DNA of 64,000 nt from Entamoeba invadens IP1 (GCF_000330505.1 NW_004440189.1:787704-851703); one strand, 5' to 3'; positions 1-11,231 are shown, counted from the first letter of the stretch. Notes: generated by a model from the sequence alone, not told the origin. Translations and numbers: made by a program.

Positions 1-58
1 AATATCGAACATGAGTAAATAAGAAAGAACTCCAAAAGAATTAACAAATAAGAATTCT

Positions 59-499
59 ATGGAGTTTTTGCCATACAACGAAGCTGAAGTATTGAAAATA
101 ATTGGTTCTGACAATATCGAAGCACCAAACGCTTTACCTCAAAAAACACCAAACGAAAACTTAGACAACTTAGACGTGAAAATCGATGAGAATTACGACA
201 ACCTCGTTTCACAGGCCGCAGACCTCCACATTAAAATTTGCGAAAAAGAGGAAGAAGAACAATCACTGCGACAAGAGGTGAAATTGCAACAGAACATGAT
301 AGATAAGGAAAATCAGTCGATTTGTTCTCTCAATGACCAAATCACTGAAATAAAGCAACTATATTTTAACGACCTGATTTCCAAAATTGGTGTCTTCAAT
401 GGTAACAATCACCAAGAGCTTTTCTTGCAATTTCTTTTGCAAGACACCCCCATCACTGAATGGAAGGACATCCTCATCACCAAATTTACTTCCTTATAA
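59..499 (+). CDS. Hypothetical coiled-coil protein, 146 aa
   Basis: I do not recognise a family. The protein is acidic, with a Glu/Gln/Lys-rich central stretch (about residues 45-100, around EKEEEEQSLRQEVK) that has the look of a coiled coil, followed by a more hydrophobic C-terminal block ending in TSL. No signal peptide, membrane segment or catalytic motif is visible. The ATG at 59 is the first in frame and is preceded by A-rich sequence, as at other starts in this window. The 3' end is followed by TA-rich spacer, and the next gene converges on it. A role in a structural complex is possible but would be a guess. Confidence 0.55.
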   Translation: MEFLPYNEAEVLKIIGSDNIEAPNALPQKTPNENLDNLDVKIDENYDNLVSQAADLHIKICEKEEEEQSLRQEVKLQQNMIDKENQSICSLNDQITEIKQLYFNDLISKIGVFNGNNHQELFLQFLLQDTPITEWKDILITKFTSL

Positions 500-550
500 A
501 TACAATAGTTTATTATAGTTTATTATGCTACAATTAAATAGTAACTTCAA

Positions 551-996
551 TCAGTAGTAGACATTAATAGTATTTATAATAGAAACTAATACAAAAAACG
601 ACTCGGGGTGTTTCTGCACAAAAAAGAGACCAAAAACAGCGCAAAACAAATCAATTCTTGTTGTAAGTACAATTGTTTGGACAAGGAAGGAACAAACCAA
701 CTTTGCAGAGAGGTAAAGGATTGGGTCTGACTCGGCGTCTTTTGCCATCTTGTGAGTGATAATAGAACCAACGATAACACTAATAGCCAATATAATTCCT
801 GTGCACACAAACGTCAGAATAAGGTAATCAGGAACGTTGATCGATTTGTACTTGGTGTTATTCCATTTGTGTTTTGAAGAGTCGCATTGATGAATATAAA
901 ACAAACAATAACCGGTTTGAAAAGAAGCGACTGTGTTGGTTCTGTCTCTTGTGCAAGGGCAACACACACTAACAAAAGAGCTAATAACATTTTCAT
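551..996 (-). CDS. Small single-pass membrane protein with signal peptide, spliced
   Basis: The first exon (996-907, 30 codons) encodes a strong signal peptide (MKMLLALLLVCVALAQ). It ends at a GTTTGT donor. An intron of 56 nt (906-851) ending in CACCAAG restores the frame that contains a clear transmembrane helix (DYLILTFVCTGIILAISVIV) and a short basic/acidic tail (HKMAKDAESD). The spliced product is about 129 aa. Without splicing, signal peptide and membrane helix lie in different frames, which supports the join. A second GTTTGT occurs inside exon 2 (after SAKL), so the C-terminus may be shorter if a further intron ending GTGCAG is removed. Function is unknown; topology suggests a type I surface or endomembrane protein. 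Confidence 0.5.
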
Positions 997-1405
997 TCGT
1001 CTTCTTTTTTCAGTTTCTTTGTTTCTTTGTTCTACTTTTTCTATAGTACATTTTACTATAATTTTTACATTTATTTTGTTCAGTCTTTTTTCTTCAAAAA
1101 GAAAAAGGCATTTCTGGGTGAATTGATTATTGACACACTTTAATCATTAATTAATAGTAAGTTATTATTTAATATTGACTTTGCTGAATTTTGTATAAAA
1201 TAGTCTCAAAAATGACTTTTTTTCTGGTTCAATAACATTTCTATTAAAATGTTATTCATTTTTTTAGATATAACCGTCATATCATGTCGATATTGTAATT
1301 AATAAAATCCTCTAGTAAATGTTAGAAAAATATAGTTTGGATTTGTTGTTTCGTTGAATGAAATTGGAAATTGAAATAAAAATGGAAAAGCACTAAAAAA
1401 ACAGA
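997..1405. other. Divergent spacer between membrane protein and Rab-like gene
   Basis: A/T-rich sequence of about 410 bases holding the two divergent upstream regions. The only structure I see is a perfect 10-bp palindromic stem (AATAACATTT at 1231-1240, its complement at 1247-1256, six-base loop) followed by a T run. No open gene is evident. Confidence 0.5.
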
Positions 1406-2115
<710 letters not shown>

Positions 2116-2157
2116 AGTATACCAATATTCAATAAGTGAGAGTCTCGTGTTTTATAA

Positions 2158-3771
2158 TCACTTACTTAATTCATATTTCTTAGGTTCACATTCCATCTTA
2201 TCCTCTTCGTCTTTTATACCACTCCCTGGCTCTCCATAATACAACTTCTCAAACGAATACTCGCTCGAGTACCACTTGTTCAAAAACCCATATCTGAAAT
2301 TCTTTATTGGCTCCGGGGTCGGCTCATTCCCGGGAGAAAATAATGGAACTAAATTTCCTTCAACAACGTCTCCATTTGATAACAGTAAAGTGTCACCCTC
2401 GATCATTATATCAAGTCGTGACGGTTGTTCAATATGCGAGATTGCGTCGAAATTCGCCACTCTGTACTCTTTGGATGTAAACAAAGTCGGCCACCCCCAC
2501 CGATCCTCTTTCTTTCCCTCTGGTAATTTGGATTGTACCAATGTGAGTAAATTGGTTATATTCATATTACTTGGAACACTGAAAAAACTATAGAATTCCG
2601 ATGACTGCGTCTTCAAAAACGATATCGAAGAAGGTAACGTATAGTCATTGTCACTTGTAAGTACAGCAAACACATTACCAGCCATTGGTCTTCCATATGA
2701 AAAAATGAAGTGCGGTTCATACTCAAAGAACCGCCCCAAAAGCTGTTCGAAATGATCGATGTGGAAGGTGAAGTGCCAGTCCCAGTCTGGCACTTCGTTG
2801 AACAAAGACTTTGAAAGCCACACAAGTCCATCCCAAAACGCGACGCAAACGTTCGGCAAATTCAACTCAAACTCGTTTCTTGTCAAGTCACTGGAACACT
2901 TGATTATGGAAGTCATCTCTTCATCATGTAACAACAATAATTGTTTTCTAATGTGCTCTGCAAGTCTGTCATTTTTCGCATCGAAATAAGCGATACTTGT
3001 GTTTGTCGAAGTAAACCCTTCGGGGAGTTTAGTTCGCATGTTAACCATCAAAATTGTTTTGAGAACTGGTTTCATGATTTGCCCGTTTTCTATCACAAAA
3101 CCAGTACCCACAGCATTGGCATACCTTTCGAATAACACACCCACTGTCGCCATAAACACGGCTGGAAGCACATCGTTTTCCAGCATTAAAAGCAAAAAGG
3201 CGATGTCGTCGACTATCCTAACGAACGGGAGTACTGGAATTTTGATTTTGAGGTCTTTGAAAATGTCAAGGAGAAGCGGGTTCATGTCAAACATTGTGTT
3301 TAATGAGGGAACTACCACGACGTATCGGGGCAAATGAAGTGACATATAAGTGGATGGGTAACTATTCGATATGAAGCAGTGCGTCGCATTGGCATCAACA
3401 CCACTGCACGACTGCTGTCTCCTCACAAAGTCCAACACCTTTTGGTGAGCCATACCAGCAACCGAGAAATTTGATACTATCACTGTGATTGTTGGATGGT
3501 CTGTAATATATTGATCGATAACTGGGGTAAGGTCTCTCTGAAGTTTGTAGTGTCTCTTTCGACTTCTAAGAAAACACAAAGGCGTTACTCCCTCCACAGC
3601 GATGTACAAAAGTTTGTCTGGGATACAGACGGAGAGATAAGACTGTAGAGTGGCATCATCGTAAGTGTCAAATACAGAAAATGAAATGTACACGTTGTCG
3701 AAATGTCTTGGTGTAAGTTGGTGTGTGTGTTGAGTGTATGACGCCTTTGCATAATCGAAGAATTTAGTCAT
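2158..3771 (-). CDS. XRN-family 5'-3' exoribonuclease-like protein, catalytic residues lost
   Basis: The 537-aa product follows the order of the XRN1/XRN2 N-terminal nuclease domain. FDNVYISF (24-31) matches the FDNLYLDMNG strand. LYIAVEGVTP followed by LRSRKRHY (55-75) matches the IDGVAPRAKMNQQRSRR block. VAGMAHQKVLDFVRR (104-118) matches PGEGEHKIMDFIR. The segment ATHCF (129-133) matches the strand before GLDADL, and RIVDDIAFLLLMLENDVLP (185-203) matches IDDFVFLCFFVGNDFLP. XRN enzymes degrade 5'-monophosphate RNA with two metals held by acids in these motifs. Here the LDMNG Asp is Ser, DGVAP is EGVTP, both Glu of PGEGEHK are gone and GLDADL is replaced; only the END of GNDFLP remains. I therefore infer a pseudo-exonuclease, perhaps an RNA-binding or scaffold protein. 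The frame is open and undamaged, so it is not a decaying pseudogene. Confidence 0.68.
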   Translation of the reverse strand: MTKFFDYAKASYTQHTHQLTPRHFDNVYISFSVFDTYDDATLQSYLSVCIPDKLLYIAVEGVTPLCFLRSRKRHYKLQRDLTPVIDQYITDHPTITVIVSNFSVAGMAHQKVLDFVRRQQSCSGVDANATHCFISNSYPSTYMSLHLPRYVVVVPSLNTMFDMNPLLLDIFKDLKIKIPVLPFVRIVDDIAFLLLMLENDVLPAVFMATVGVLFERYANAVGTGFVIENGQIMKPVLKTILMVNMRTKLPEGFTSTNTSIAYFDAKNDRLAEHIRKQLLLLHDEEMTSIIKCSSDLTRNEFELNLPNVCVAFWDGLVWLSKSLFNEVPDWDWHFTFHIDHFEQLLGRFFEYEPHFIFSYGRPMAGNVFAVLTSDNDYTLPSSISFLKTQSSEFYSFFSVPSNMNITNLLTLVQSKLPEGKKEDRWGWPTLFTSKEYRVANFDAISHIEQPSRLDIMIEGDTLLLSNGDVVEGNLVPLFSPGNEPTPEPIKNFRYGFLNKWYSSEYSFEKLYYGEPGSGIKDEEDKMECEPKKYELSK

Positions 3772-3888
3772 CTACTGCTTTACTGAGTTATTAGCCCTTT
3801 CTTTTTTCTCTGACATCACTTGGTTTCCATTATAGTATTTTAATTATATTCTTTATCTTACCAAACTATTAAAATAGAAAAAGTCAAA

Positions 3889-3915
3889 ATGGAAGACTCA
3901 AAAAAAACCCTTTGA
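3889..3915 (+). promoter_or_regulatory. Short upstream reading frame ahead of RPC5
   Basis: An ATG at 3889 opens an eight-codon frame (MEDSKKTL, stop TGA) that ends 30 bases before the RPC5 start at 3946. In-frame stops separate the two, so it is not an N-terminal extension. If it lies in the transcript it could reduce translation of RPC5. Whether transcription starts upstream of it is not visible. Confidence 0.25.
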
Positions 3916-3945
3916 TAAAAAAGACTGAAAATTGAAGATCCATTA

Positions 3946-5574
3946 ATGGAAGTGTATGACGACACAAATGACCCAATAGAATTGGAGGTACCAGTCTATC
4001 TCTGTGACAACAACTCGCAACAGGTTTTTCTAACACAATACCCAACAAGACTCGCGTGGAGACCATTCGATTTATCGCAAGTCGACGAAGTCCGGTTTAA
4101 GCCAGAGCAAAAAGGGCTAGAAATGGATGTCAAACTGCCCGAGGAGTATATCGACGACGAATCATCATTCAAAATTAAGTCACAAACATACAAAGGGTCG
4201 GTGACGGAAAATCGAGCGAACTATGCTGTCGGCTTTGTCAAAGAAGTCCAAAAGGTACCAACATTGGTTCTATTCCCGGTCTCCACTGTCTCCCAAATGA
4301 GACCAAAGTTTGATTATGTTGACGCAGACTACGTCGAGGAAAAAGTCGAGAAAGCGGAGCCAACGGATGAGACAAAGAAAAAGCGGATTGCCGTCTCCGC
4401 AGCCCCAACAAAAAAGCAGAAAGACGCGGAGCAGCTCAAAAAGGATGAAGCCGAAGAAGCAATCAAAATGAAATTACACGACACAACGGCGGATGAGACA
4501 ATCCAAGTTGTGGAAGACATGGTCAAGTCGGCGAGAGGAAAGATTGAATGGAATGAAGATGTCGAAGAATATGTCAATAAACTTGCGCCAATAATTGAGG
4601 TACCCCCACCAATGTTACCAAATCGCGATAAGATCATTCAAGTACTTGGCATTGGGAAGATCATGCCACTACCTCGTATATTAGAAATGATGAAAGTGAG
4701 TGAACAGTCTGTTGTGGGGTGGATATCCGAATTGTGTTTTGTAGTTCGTGGTTGTTTAGTTCTTCGTGGGGAGTTTTTAGATATTGGAATGCGAGAGAAT
4801 TGTGTAAGAGAGATGGTACTCTCTGTCATTACACAAAAGGGGAGAGTGTGTATGGACGACATCAAGTCGGTGTGGAAAAAATATGAAGAGCAGATAGCCA
4901 TGGTGAGTCGCGTTTTGACCGACTACTGCACTTTAATGAAAGACGAGGAGACGTACTATTGGAAGAGTAAAGTCGAAGACGATTCATTAGGTTCCGAATG
5001 GGATCATTTAGTCAAAGCAAGCCAACAACATTGGAAGGGTGTGAAACAAGGGATAGTGAAAAAGATGAAAGAACTTGACAAAACTGGTGATGAGTTTACA
5101 GGTAATACACAAACTAGTGGTAAGATAGTGGGAGGATTGAATGACGAGAGTCAAGGACCAGTGGTTCATTTCATCAAAGAATACTTGATGAAGAATGGTG
5201 CGTGCACTTCACAGTATTTGATGGGTGTTGTGGAAAAGGAAATTACTCGAGCGAAAAGCAAATTGAAGGGTGTTGTGATCTCACACGAAATTTTGTTGTC
5301 TGTGCTCGAACCAATTACATACAAAATCGACACATTGTATGTTTCCAAAGAATGTCCCAAAGGCAAAAACGAGGAACTTCGAATTGCGATCATCAACTTT
5401 GCAACAAAGAAGACAAGCTTCTTGCAACAAGAGCTTCGAACACATTTACAGAATATTGTTATCAATGGAAAGAAAGAAGCAATATCGCAAAGTGACATTA
5501 AAGACCACATCAGTGAATTTATGACGATGAAAGGGAATGCCTGGGTACTCAAGAAAGGCGACGGACAGAACTAG
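3946..5574 (+). CDS. RPC5: RNA polymerase III subunit RPC5 (Rpc37/POLR3E-like)
   Basis: The 542-aa protein begins DPIELEVPVYLCDNNSQQVF, followed by LTQYPTRLAWRPF and VRFKPEQKGLEMDVKL, the signature N-terminal order of RPC5/Rpc37 (EIPVYL, then QYP.RP, then .R.KP...LE). NYAVGFVKEV and LVLFPVSTVSQMRP continue the family pattern. The middle (about 125-175) is Lys/Glu-rich and probably disordered; the C-terminal half would hold the winged-helix regions seen in metazoan RPC5. The subunit forms a TFIIF-like heterodimer with RPC4 on Pol III and acts in initiation and termination. The 3' end converges on the kinase gene about 110 bases away. Confidence 0.88.
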   Translation: MEVYDDTNDPIELEVPVYLCDNNSQQVFLTQYPTRLAWRPFDLSQVDEVRFKPEQKGLEMDVKLPEEYIDDESSFKIKSQTYKGSVTENRANYAVGFVKEVQKVPTLVLFPVSTVSQMRPKFDYVDADYVEEKVEKAEPTDETKKKRIAVSAAPTKKQKDAEQLKKDEAEEAIKMKLHDTTADETIQVVEDMVKSARGKIEWNEDVEEYVNKLAPIIEVPPPMLPNRDKIIQVLGIGKIMPLPRILEMMKVSEQSVVGWISELCFVVRGCLVLRGEFLDIGMRENCVREMVLSVITQKGRVCMDDIKSVWKKYEEQIAMVSRVLTDYCTLMKDEETYYWKSKVEDDSLGSEWDHLVKASQQHWKGVKQGIVKKMKELDKTGDEFTGNTQTSGKIVGGLNDESQGPVVHFIKEYLMKNGACTSQYLMGVVEKEITRAKSKLKGVVISHEILLSVLEPITYKIDTLYVSKECPKGKNEELRIAIINFATKKTSFLQQELRTHLQNIVINGKKEAISQSDIKDHISEFMTMKGNAWVLKKGDGQN

Positions 5575-5686
5575 ATGTGCTGAATAGATAATTACAAGTA
5601 ACTATACAAACTGATTTTATTTTCCTCATTTTGTCAATGTTATAAGTGAAACATAAAATACAACACTACAATTTCCAAAAAACAAA

Positions 5687-8600
5687 TTAGTCGAAAAGAA
5701 CCTGCTCCATCAACACTTTCTTCTTTTCAATGAGAGCGTTGATGATGTCTGTGTTGACATTATCATCGAGATCGGTGGAGAAGTCCGGGAGCGAATTCAC
5801 CATTTCAACCATCCATGTCGATACAACACCGAAGTTTGGTCTGTCCTCGTAATTCTGTGCCCAACACTTTGTTATGACAGTCTTCAACTTTTCTGGTATC
5901 GGGTCTTTTAGAGGCAATCGATTTCCCTCCAGCACGTGAGACTTCACAGAAAACAAGTCTTGGAATTCTTTGAAAGGTTCTTCCTCATAAAACAGTTCCC
6001 ATGCTGTTATTGCAAAAGAATAGACATCGCTGCCATAGTTGTACACGTCGGAGTATGTTTCTGGTGCAAGGTATAATGGCGTTCCCAACCCCTTGTCTTT
6101 GTTTCTTTTAATTCGTGACGTTCCGAAGTCGGTAATTTTAGCAATACAATCGGAGTTGATGGATAAAGACGCAAGCAAAATGTTGTCTGGTTTCAAGTCC
6201 AAATGCATAATTGAGTTTTCGTGTAAAAAGGACATTCCTTTTGAAACGTCTTTAAGGATCTGCATTTTGAGTTTAAATTGGAGTACAACACCCTCTGGAG
6301 CTGGTCTGCAATAGTTCGCAAGAGAATCAAAGATGGCATATTGCATGATAATTGAGATTTGTGGAATGTATGTGACTGAGCCAATGTATGATATAATGTT
6401 TGGGTTACGCAACTTTTTCATAAGGTCGCACTCCGCCTTGACATCATTCACCATAAACTCCCTCTCTTCTTCGTTTGTGAAGTTCAGTTTGAACGTTTTG
6501 ATTGCTACAAATATTGTTCTATAACTCCCCAAATACACTGTGGAGTATGTACCCTCACCGATGGGCGTTTCCATCATTTTAATTTCGTCGATATCAATAT
6601 CCGTGGACGCGGCCGCTTCCACATTTAATGTGAGATACAGTCTGAATTTGGATTTGATGTTTTTCATGAGATGGAGGTGTTCTTCTCGCATGTCAGGGGT
6701 ATATGTTTCCTCTGTCTTTCCTTTTAAGTTTGCGGCAATATCATTCAACACACTCCGCGTTTTGCTTGTGAACACAGTAGTTGGTATTTTCATTGAATTA
6801 ATTTTTGTGGTGCAGAAGAGTGTGGCAAACAAAGTGATAACACCCTGTTATTAAGTGCATATAATCATTTGTTATAATGATTAACACGGATGTATAACCA
6901 ACAAGAAATAACAAACTTTTCGATGTGGAGGAATATACAACACCTCAGGTTCTGTGTGAAAGACATACTTATCCGAATTTGGAAGATGTAGAATTACCAA
7001 CATCCACTTCTTTCGTAAATTTTTAAATGTGATTTGGTTGAAATAAGTCTTATTTATATCAATAAATTCGTTGTCACCAAACGTAAGTGTCATTTCCGAA
7101 ATGAGGAAATTGGTGGCATCCAACTCTGGCTCATATACTTGACACTGCTCAAAGTTAATAAAATATTGGGGTTGCCTTCTAACTATAGTATCTGGGTCGA
7201 AGGTCGTTTTCTTGTTTACTGCAACAATTAAAATGATCGCAATAATTAGGACGATAACAACAATGAAGATACCAACTATTAACAAGAAGTAATAGTACCA
7301 TTTCCACCCACTCTTTTCACACCCACCCACTAAATCACTTTCATACCCTTCTATACATTGGCACAATTCATTGCAATGATTCCCACCATCACAATCTTCT
7401 CCATAGTCCACTGCTTTATTTCCACATGTAACCAATTTGCATTTGTAAGTTGGTGTAGCTACATAGCCTTCTTCACACTCACAGTTAATTAAACAGTTAT
7501 CTTCCCCAATTTTACATTGACTGTATCCATATTGTGCACACTGGGGCGTTTGACAGTAATGGCCTTGGATCGTGTACCCATCCTCACATGTACAGTGTTT
7601 TGTACATCCAGTGGTATCCAAATAACACCCATTCTCATTGCCACTCGAAAAAGATTTTCCATTGTAACACAATTCGCCACACTCTTCGTACCCATACCCA
7701 CTATTACACAAACACCCAAACACAGACAAAACACATTGCCCACGCTTTTCAGGCTCTCCACACTTGTTGACGCACCCCACTTGAACTCTTAACTTAGTTT
7801 CTTCACCTTCCAGAGTTATGAAAAACAGCCTTGTTTCCTCAATTTCGGAGTAGACCCAAAACAAGACGCCATCATCTGAATTCTCTGTTGTTGTCAAACC
7901 AGCCTTCTTCCCTATGTGGAGTGCTTTGCATTCAAAATTTTCGTCGAGTTCTTCGACATAGTGAAGTGTTTGTGATTGTTTTGTGTCGATTATAATCGTG
8001 CGGTAAGGAAATGTCTTCACAGCAAACAAAATTCCCTTTACAAAGCCTTCATAACAACTCATTTTTCTCACAACAAAGCCTTCGTTCCCAACAATCCGTG
8101 TCTTTGGAACTCCGGTACTGGAATGGTTTGTGTTGTCATCAATAAAGTCGACGAACTCATTCCCGTCAATTTCAAATTTTGGTTTCATCTTTTCCTCAGT
8201 CGTTACGATCGAAAAAGAAACTTCCAAACTCTTCCCATTCTTAATACCAACGAATAGATAAAACGAAGTATATGGAAGCTTTAATTGTGCTGTGGCGGCA
8301 TTCTTCATTTCAAAACTCGAGAGACATTCCGTCGACTCACCCTGATGTGTTGCTACTTCAACAAAAACAGAACTATTTGTAGACTTAACTGGGCTGTTGT
8401 CAACTATTTTAAAGTCAGTCATTGATATCATCCCCTCCGCAGAAAGTGTAACGGAAATCCATTTGCCGTAGACATAATCATTAGTGTTGTAAGTATCTTG
8501 ACACGGAGGAATAAGTGGTGAAAACGAATTGACAGACACCACTTGTGCGACATTTGTTACATCCAAATTTTGTGGATCGACTGGTGCACGGGTAAAAGTA

Positions 8601-8842
8601 CGTCCCTCAGTATCTTGAGACACATCCTCGCACACCCCTTCGACTTGCATGTAAAGAGGATTACCATTTTGTGAGACGGGTTCTGACGATTTGTAAAATT
8701 GGCAGGTATCACAAGCATCGTTAAAAGTGTTATAGCCAGCTTTGCATGTGTCGCAGACATTTTCTTTGCATACCGCGCACCCGGCGTTGTCACAAACGTT
8801 TGACGAAACAACGAAAGACAGAAAAAGAAAAAAGACACACAT
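5687..8842 (-). CDS. Transmembrane receptor-type kinase (Entamoeba TMK family), two exons
   Basis: Exon 1 (8842-6917) and exon 2 (6844-5687) join in phase 0 across a 72-nt intron (GTTTGT...ACAG), giving 1027 aa. The join reads PPHRK/GVITLFATLFCTT, restoring the juxtamembrane beta-domain typical of Entamoeba TMKs. Order: signal peptide (1-14); small CXXC cluster; long ectodomain; EGF-like Cys-rich repeats (about 375-505); transmembrane helix (about 514-545); juxtamembrane domain; TKL-like kinase (about 732-1000). The kinase shows GEGTYSTV, VAIK, DFG, GTPLYLAPE and HLDLKPDN, where the usual HRD Arg is Leu. These are surface kinases thought to sense host or cyst cues. Unspliced, the gene looks broken, but I see no real frameshift. 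Confidence 0.92.
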
Positions 8843-9429
8843 CTAAGAGATACTAACGGTTTGTCTTTTGCAAACAAGAAAATTTTTTGTTCTTATTGAA
8901 GATGCTAAATATAGTACAGATTGGTTTGTGTGTTTTTTTATTGAGTATGGTATACCATCAAAATGGTTTAATTTACTAATGTAGTTGGTAATGCATTGAT
9001 TCATATAGCCAATGAAACACAATAAAAGATATTAAAAAATAAATCCGAGTCAAAAATCCCCAAAAATATATTATTTTGATTCAAAGTTTAATATCGTAAT
9101 TATGGAAATACAACCGCACATATGCAATTAAAGGAAAAACGTGTCGAAATTGATAATAAAAAACATCGGTAAAATGTATTAAAAAGAAATAGTGAATTTA
9201 CTTCCCAAAAGTGTTGTTTTTAAATGAGTTGGGTGAAAAGCCAACTTGTGTCGAAGGCACCTCTTAGACCTCACGTAAAGTGATTCATTAATGATGTTTC
9301 CTCGCCACAAGAAACAAAGAACGGAGAGTGGTCACATGTAGTGGGGGCATTTGTTCAAAACAAAACAATTTTGTGCAGTTCAACCCTCAAAAAGGGTTCG
9401 AAAACTTCAAATACACTTTGGTGTTATAC
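8843..9429. other. Divergent spacer between TMK and CK2 beta
   Basis: About 590 A/T-rich bases containing the promoters of both flanking genes. An open frame runs into the CK2 beta gene from about 9328 but has no ATG before 9430, so I treat it as leader. No RNA gene or repeat is evident. Confidence 0.5.
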
Positions 9430-10145
9430 ATGATGGACAAAGATATCCCTGGTTTCGTCGTCGACTTTTTAAAAGAGGCACAAAACAAATATTTTGTACA
9501 AATTGACTCGGGGTATCTGAAGGATGTATTTAATACAACTGGCCTCGAGCATTACGTCCATGGGTTTGAGGATGCTTACCGTCTCTTATGTGGGGAGAAA
9601 ATAGCTGGGAGTGACGAGTATTTAACTTTTTGTAATGAAGGAGCAAGAGAATTGTATGGTCTTCTTCATTCCCGGTATATCATGACGGAAATGGGGGTGT
9701 TTAAAGCCAAAGAAAAATACAAAACACATGAATTTGGTGAATGCCCTCGTTTTTTCTGTAACGTTTGTATTTTAGTATTAGCACTGTTGTTTATCGACTT
9801 GTTTATATACCTCAATATATATTAGTCACTCACCACAAGAAAACGGGGTTGTTGCCTTGTTCTCTATCGGACATCCCTAACGAGACTAAGCTCGTGATGT
9901 ACTGTCCGTCTTGTAAACATATGTATAGTCCCCCAAAAGTATTTTCACAGATCGATGGCGCGTATTTTGGGAAGTCGTTTGCGCACCTTTTCGTCATGAC
10001 CAACCCAGACCTTGTGACAAAAACAAATCCACAACAGATCAAATACCAGCCGTCATTGTTTGGCTTTAAAATGTATACTGGAGAGATCAGTAAGTTGCCG
10101 TCAAACTTCTCGCCGAAGAAATCGTTCTTTACAAAAATACAGTGA
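9430..10145 (+). CDS. CK2B: Casein kinase II regulatory (beta) subunit, two exons
   Basis: Exons 9430-9762 and 9840-10145 give 212 aa (human CK2 beta is 215). Diagnostic blocks are visible: FVQIDSGYLKDVFNTTGL, ARELYGLLHSRYIMT, the Zn site CPRFFC (first pair) and CPSC (second pair), LSDIP and DGAYFG near the C-terminus, plus GFKMY. The intron (9763-9839, 77 nt) begins GTTTGT and ends CACAAG. This AAG acceptor gives NKTGLLPCSLSDIP after CPRFFC, exactly the family length, whereas the TAG acceptor upstream breaks the frame. CK2 beta dimerises through the Zn finger and docks two catalytic subunits. Two adjacent ATGs (9430, 9433) are possible starts. Confidence 0.93.
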
Positions 10146-10301
10146 ATGTGTTTTTAATCTCCATTTTAATGGTTTTGGAGCTTTTTCACAGTTCGCAGAC
10201 AACGTTTTTCGTTTGTAAATACTCTTTGTTGCCTTTTGTATTCATTTTGTGTTGCATTTCACATTGCCTTGGTGTAACACAAAATATCACCAACAAGTCG
10301 A

Positions 10302-11192
10302 TTAAGAGTATTGTTTGCACCCCGTAGTGTTGGACAAAAAATGCGTTGAAGTGTACTTCTGCATACAAAGCCAACAAAATTGATACCCACATTTACACGT
10401 CATGTGGTTACAGCCCCCATTCTTTTCAATTGGTTGATGACAATTTGGACACAACTTAGCATGGTTCCGGATATACTCCTCGAAAGCAGTAGACCCTTTC
10501 GCATTGTCCTTTTTCCACTGTTGATATTTCTCGCACGTCGAGTCCGCGTGCCACTAAAGTTGAATACTTTATTGAAAGAAGTTGAGTGGAGTAACAAACT
10601 TGTTCTTTACAACGGCAGCAGAAGCAGTAATCACACTTCACGCAACGAACCATTGTCGTTGATGGCTCGCCGATCATTGCAGTACCACACTTAATACAAT
10701 ACACTGTGTTTGTGTCGTTGTCCAAAGAAAGTCGGGTGAGTGTAGCATCATACTTTTGAAGGAGCGCAGGGTCTGTCACAAGCCCGAAGTCAACAAGCTG
10801 TTTGTTAGTGCTTCACTTCCGTATTCAACAAATGAATGAACAAACATCATTATATGGGATCTCAGATGTACACCCGCCTTGTGGGCACTTGATAATAGTA
10901 TTCGCGTCGTTGATCTTCGTCCTGACGTGGTCCGACAAACACTATTGATGAGTGACATTATTGCATCTTGAATCGAACAAACGGGGATGCAAAAAGAATG
11001 ACCACAAAATGGGTTGGTGTAAAAGAAGGACTGGTCTGACTCTGAGAAACAAATTCCGCATTCAAGTTGTTTGTCCTTTTTGGGGAAGTAAGCTCTCTTT
11101 TCTCTGATGTACTCTCGTACCATTTTCTTCATACCTTCTTTGTCCTTCGTGATAAGTGTCTCGTAGTCCATTGGCGGATAGTTTTGTTCCAT
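10302..11192 (-). CDS. RBR (RING-IBR-RING) E3 ubiquitin ligase, four exons
   Basis: Exons 11192-10983, 10941-10846, 10797-10600 and 10553-10302 join across three introns (41, 48, 46 nt; GTTTGT donors; TAG, CAG, TAG acceptors) to give 251 aa. RING1 uses C45, C48, C63, H65, C68 and continues across the first intron to a CPQGGC. The IBR (about 103-168) has CIKC, CVKC, CCRC, followed by WHADSTCEKYQQWKKDN. RING2 is CPNC...EKNGGCNHMTCKCG...CWLC, with Cys216 of GGC at the catalytic thioester position. RBR ligases pass ubiquitin through this Cys. The protein is short for the family and lacks any obvious N-terminal regulatory domain; substrate is unknown. Confidence 0.92.
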
Positions 11193-11231
11193 TGTTTAAG
11201 TTTTTCAGTTTAAGACAGAACTTTTTAACAC

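Noticed and set aside
7489..8257. Cys-rich frames overlapping the TMK ectodomain in other frames
   Set aside because: They reflect the repetitive Cys codons of the real ectodomain frame.
5687..8842. Reading the TMK as two genes or as a frameshifted pseudogene
   Set aside because: A canonical GTTTGT intron with AG end joins both halves in phase and restores a known juxtamembrane motif, so no lesion is needed.
9328..9429. N-terminal extension of CK2 beta
   Set aside because: The frame is open but has no ATG, and the family N-terminus aligns from the Met at 9430/9433.
10142..10327. 61-codon hydrophobic plus-strand frame after CK2 beta
   Set aside because: It overlaps the antisense last exon of the RBR gene and resembles nothing; hydrophobicity follows from T-rich sequence.
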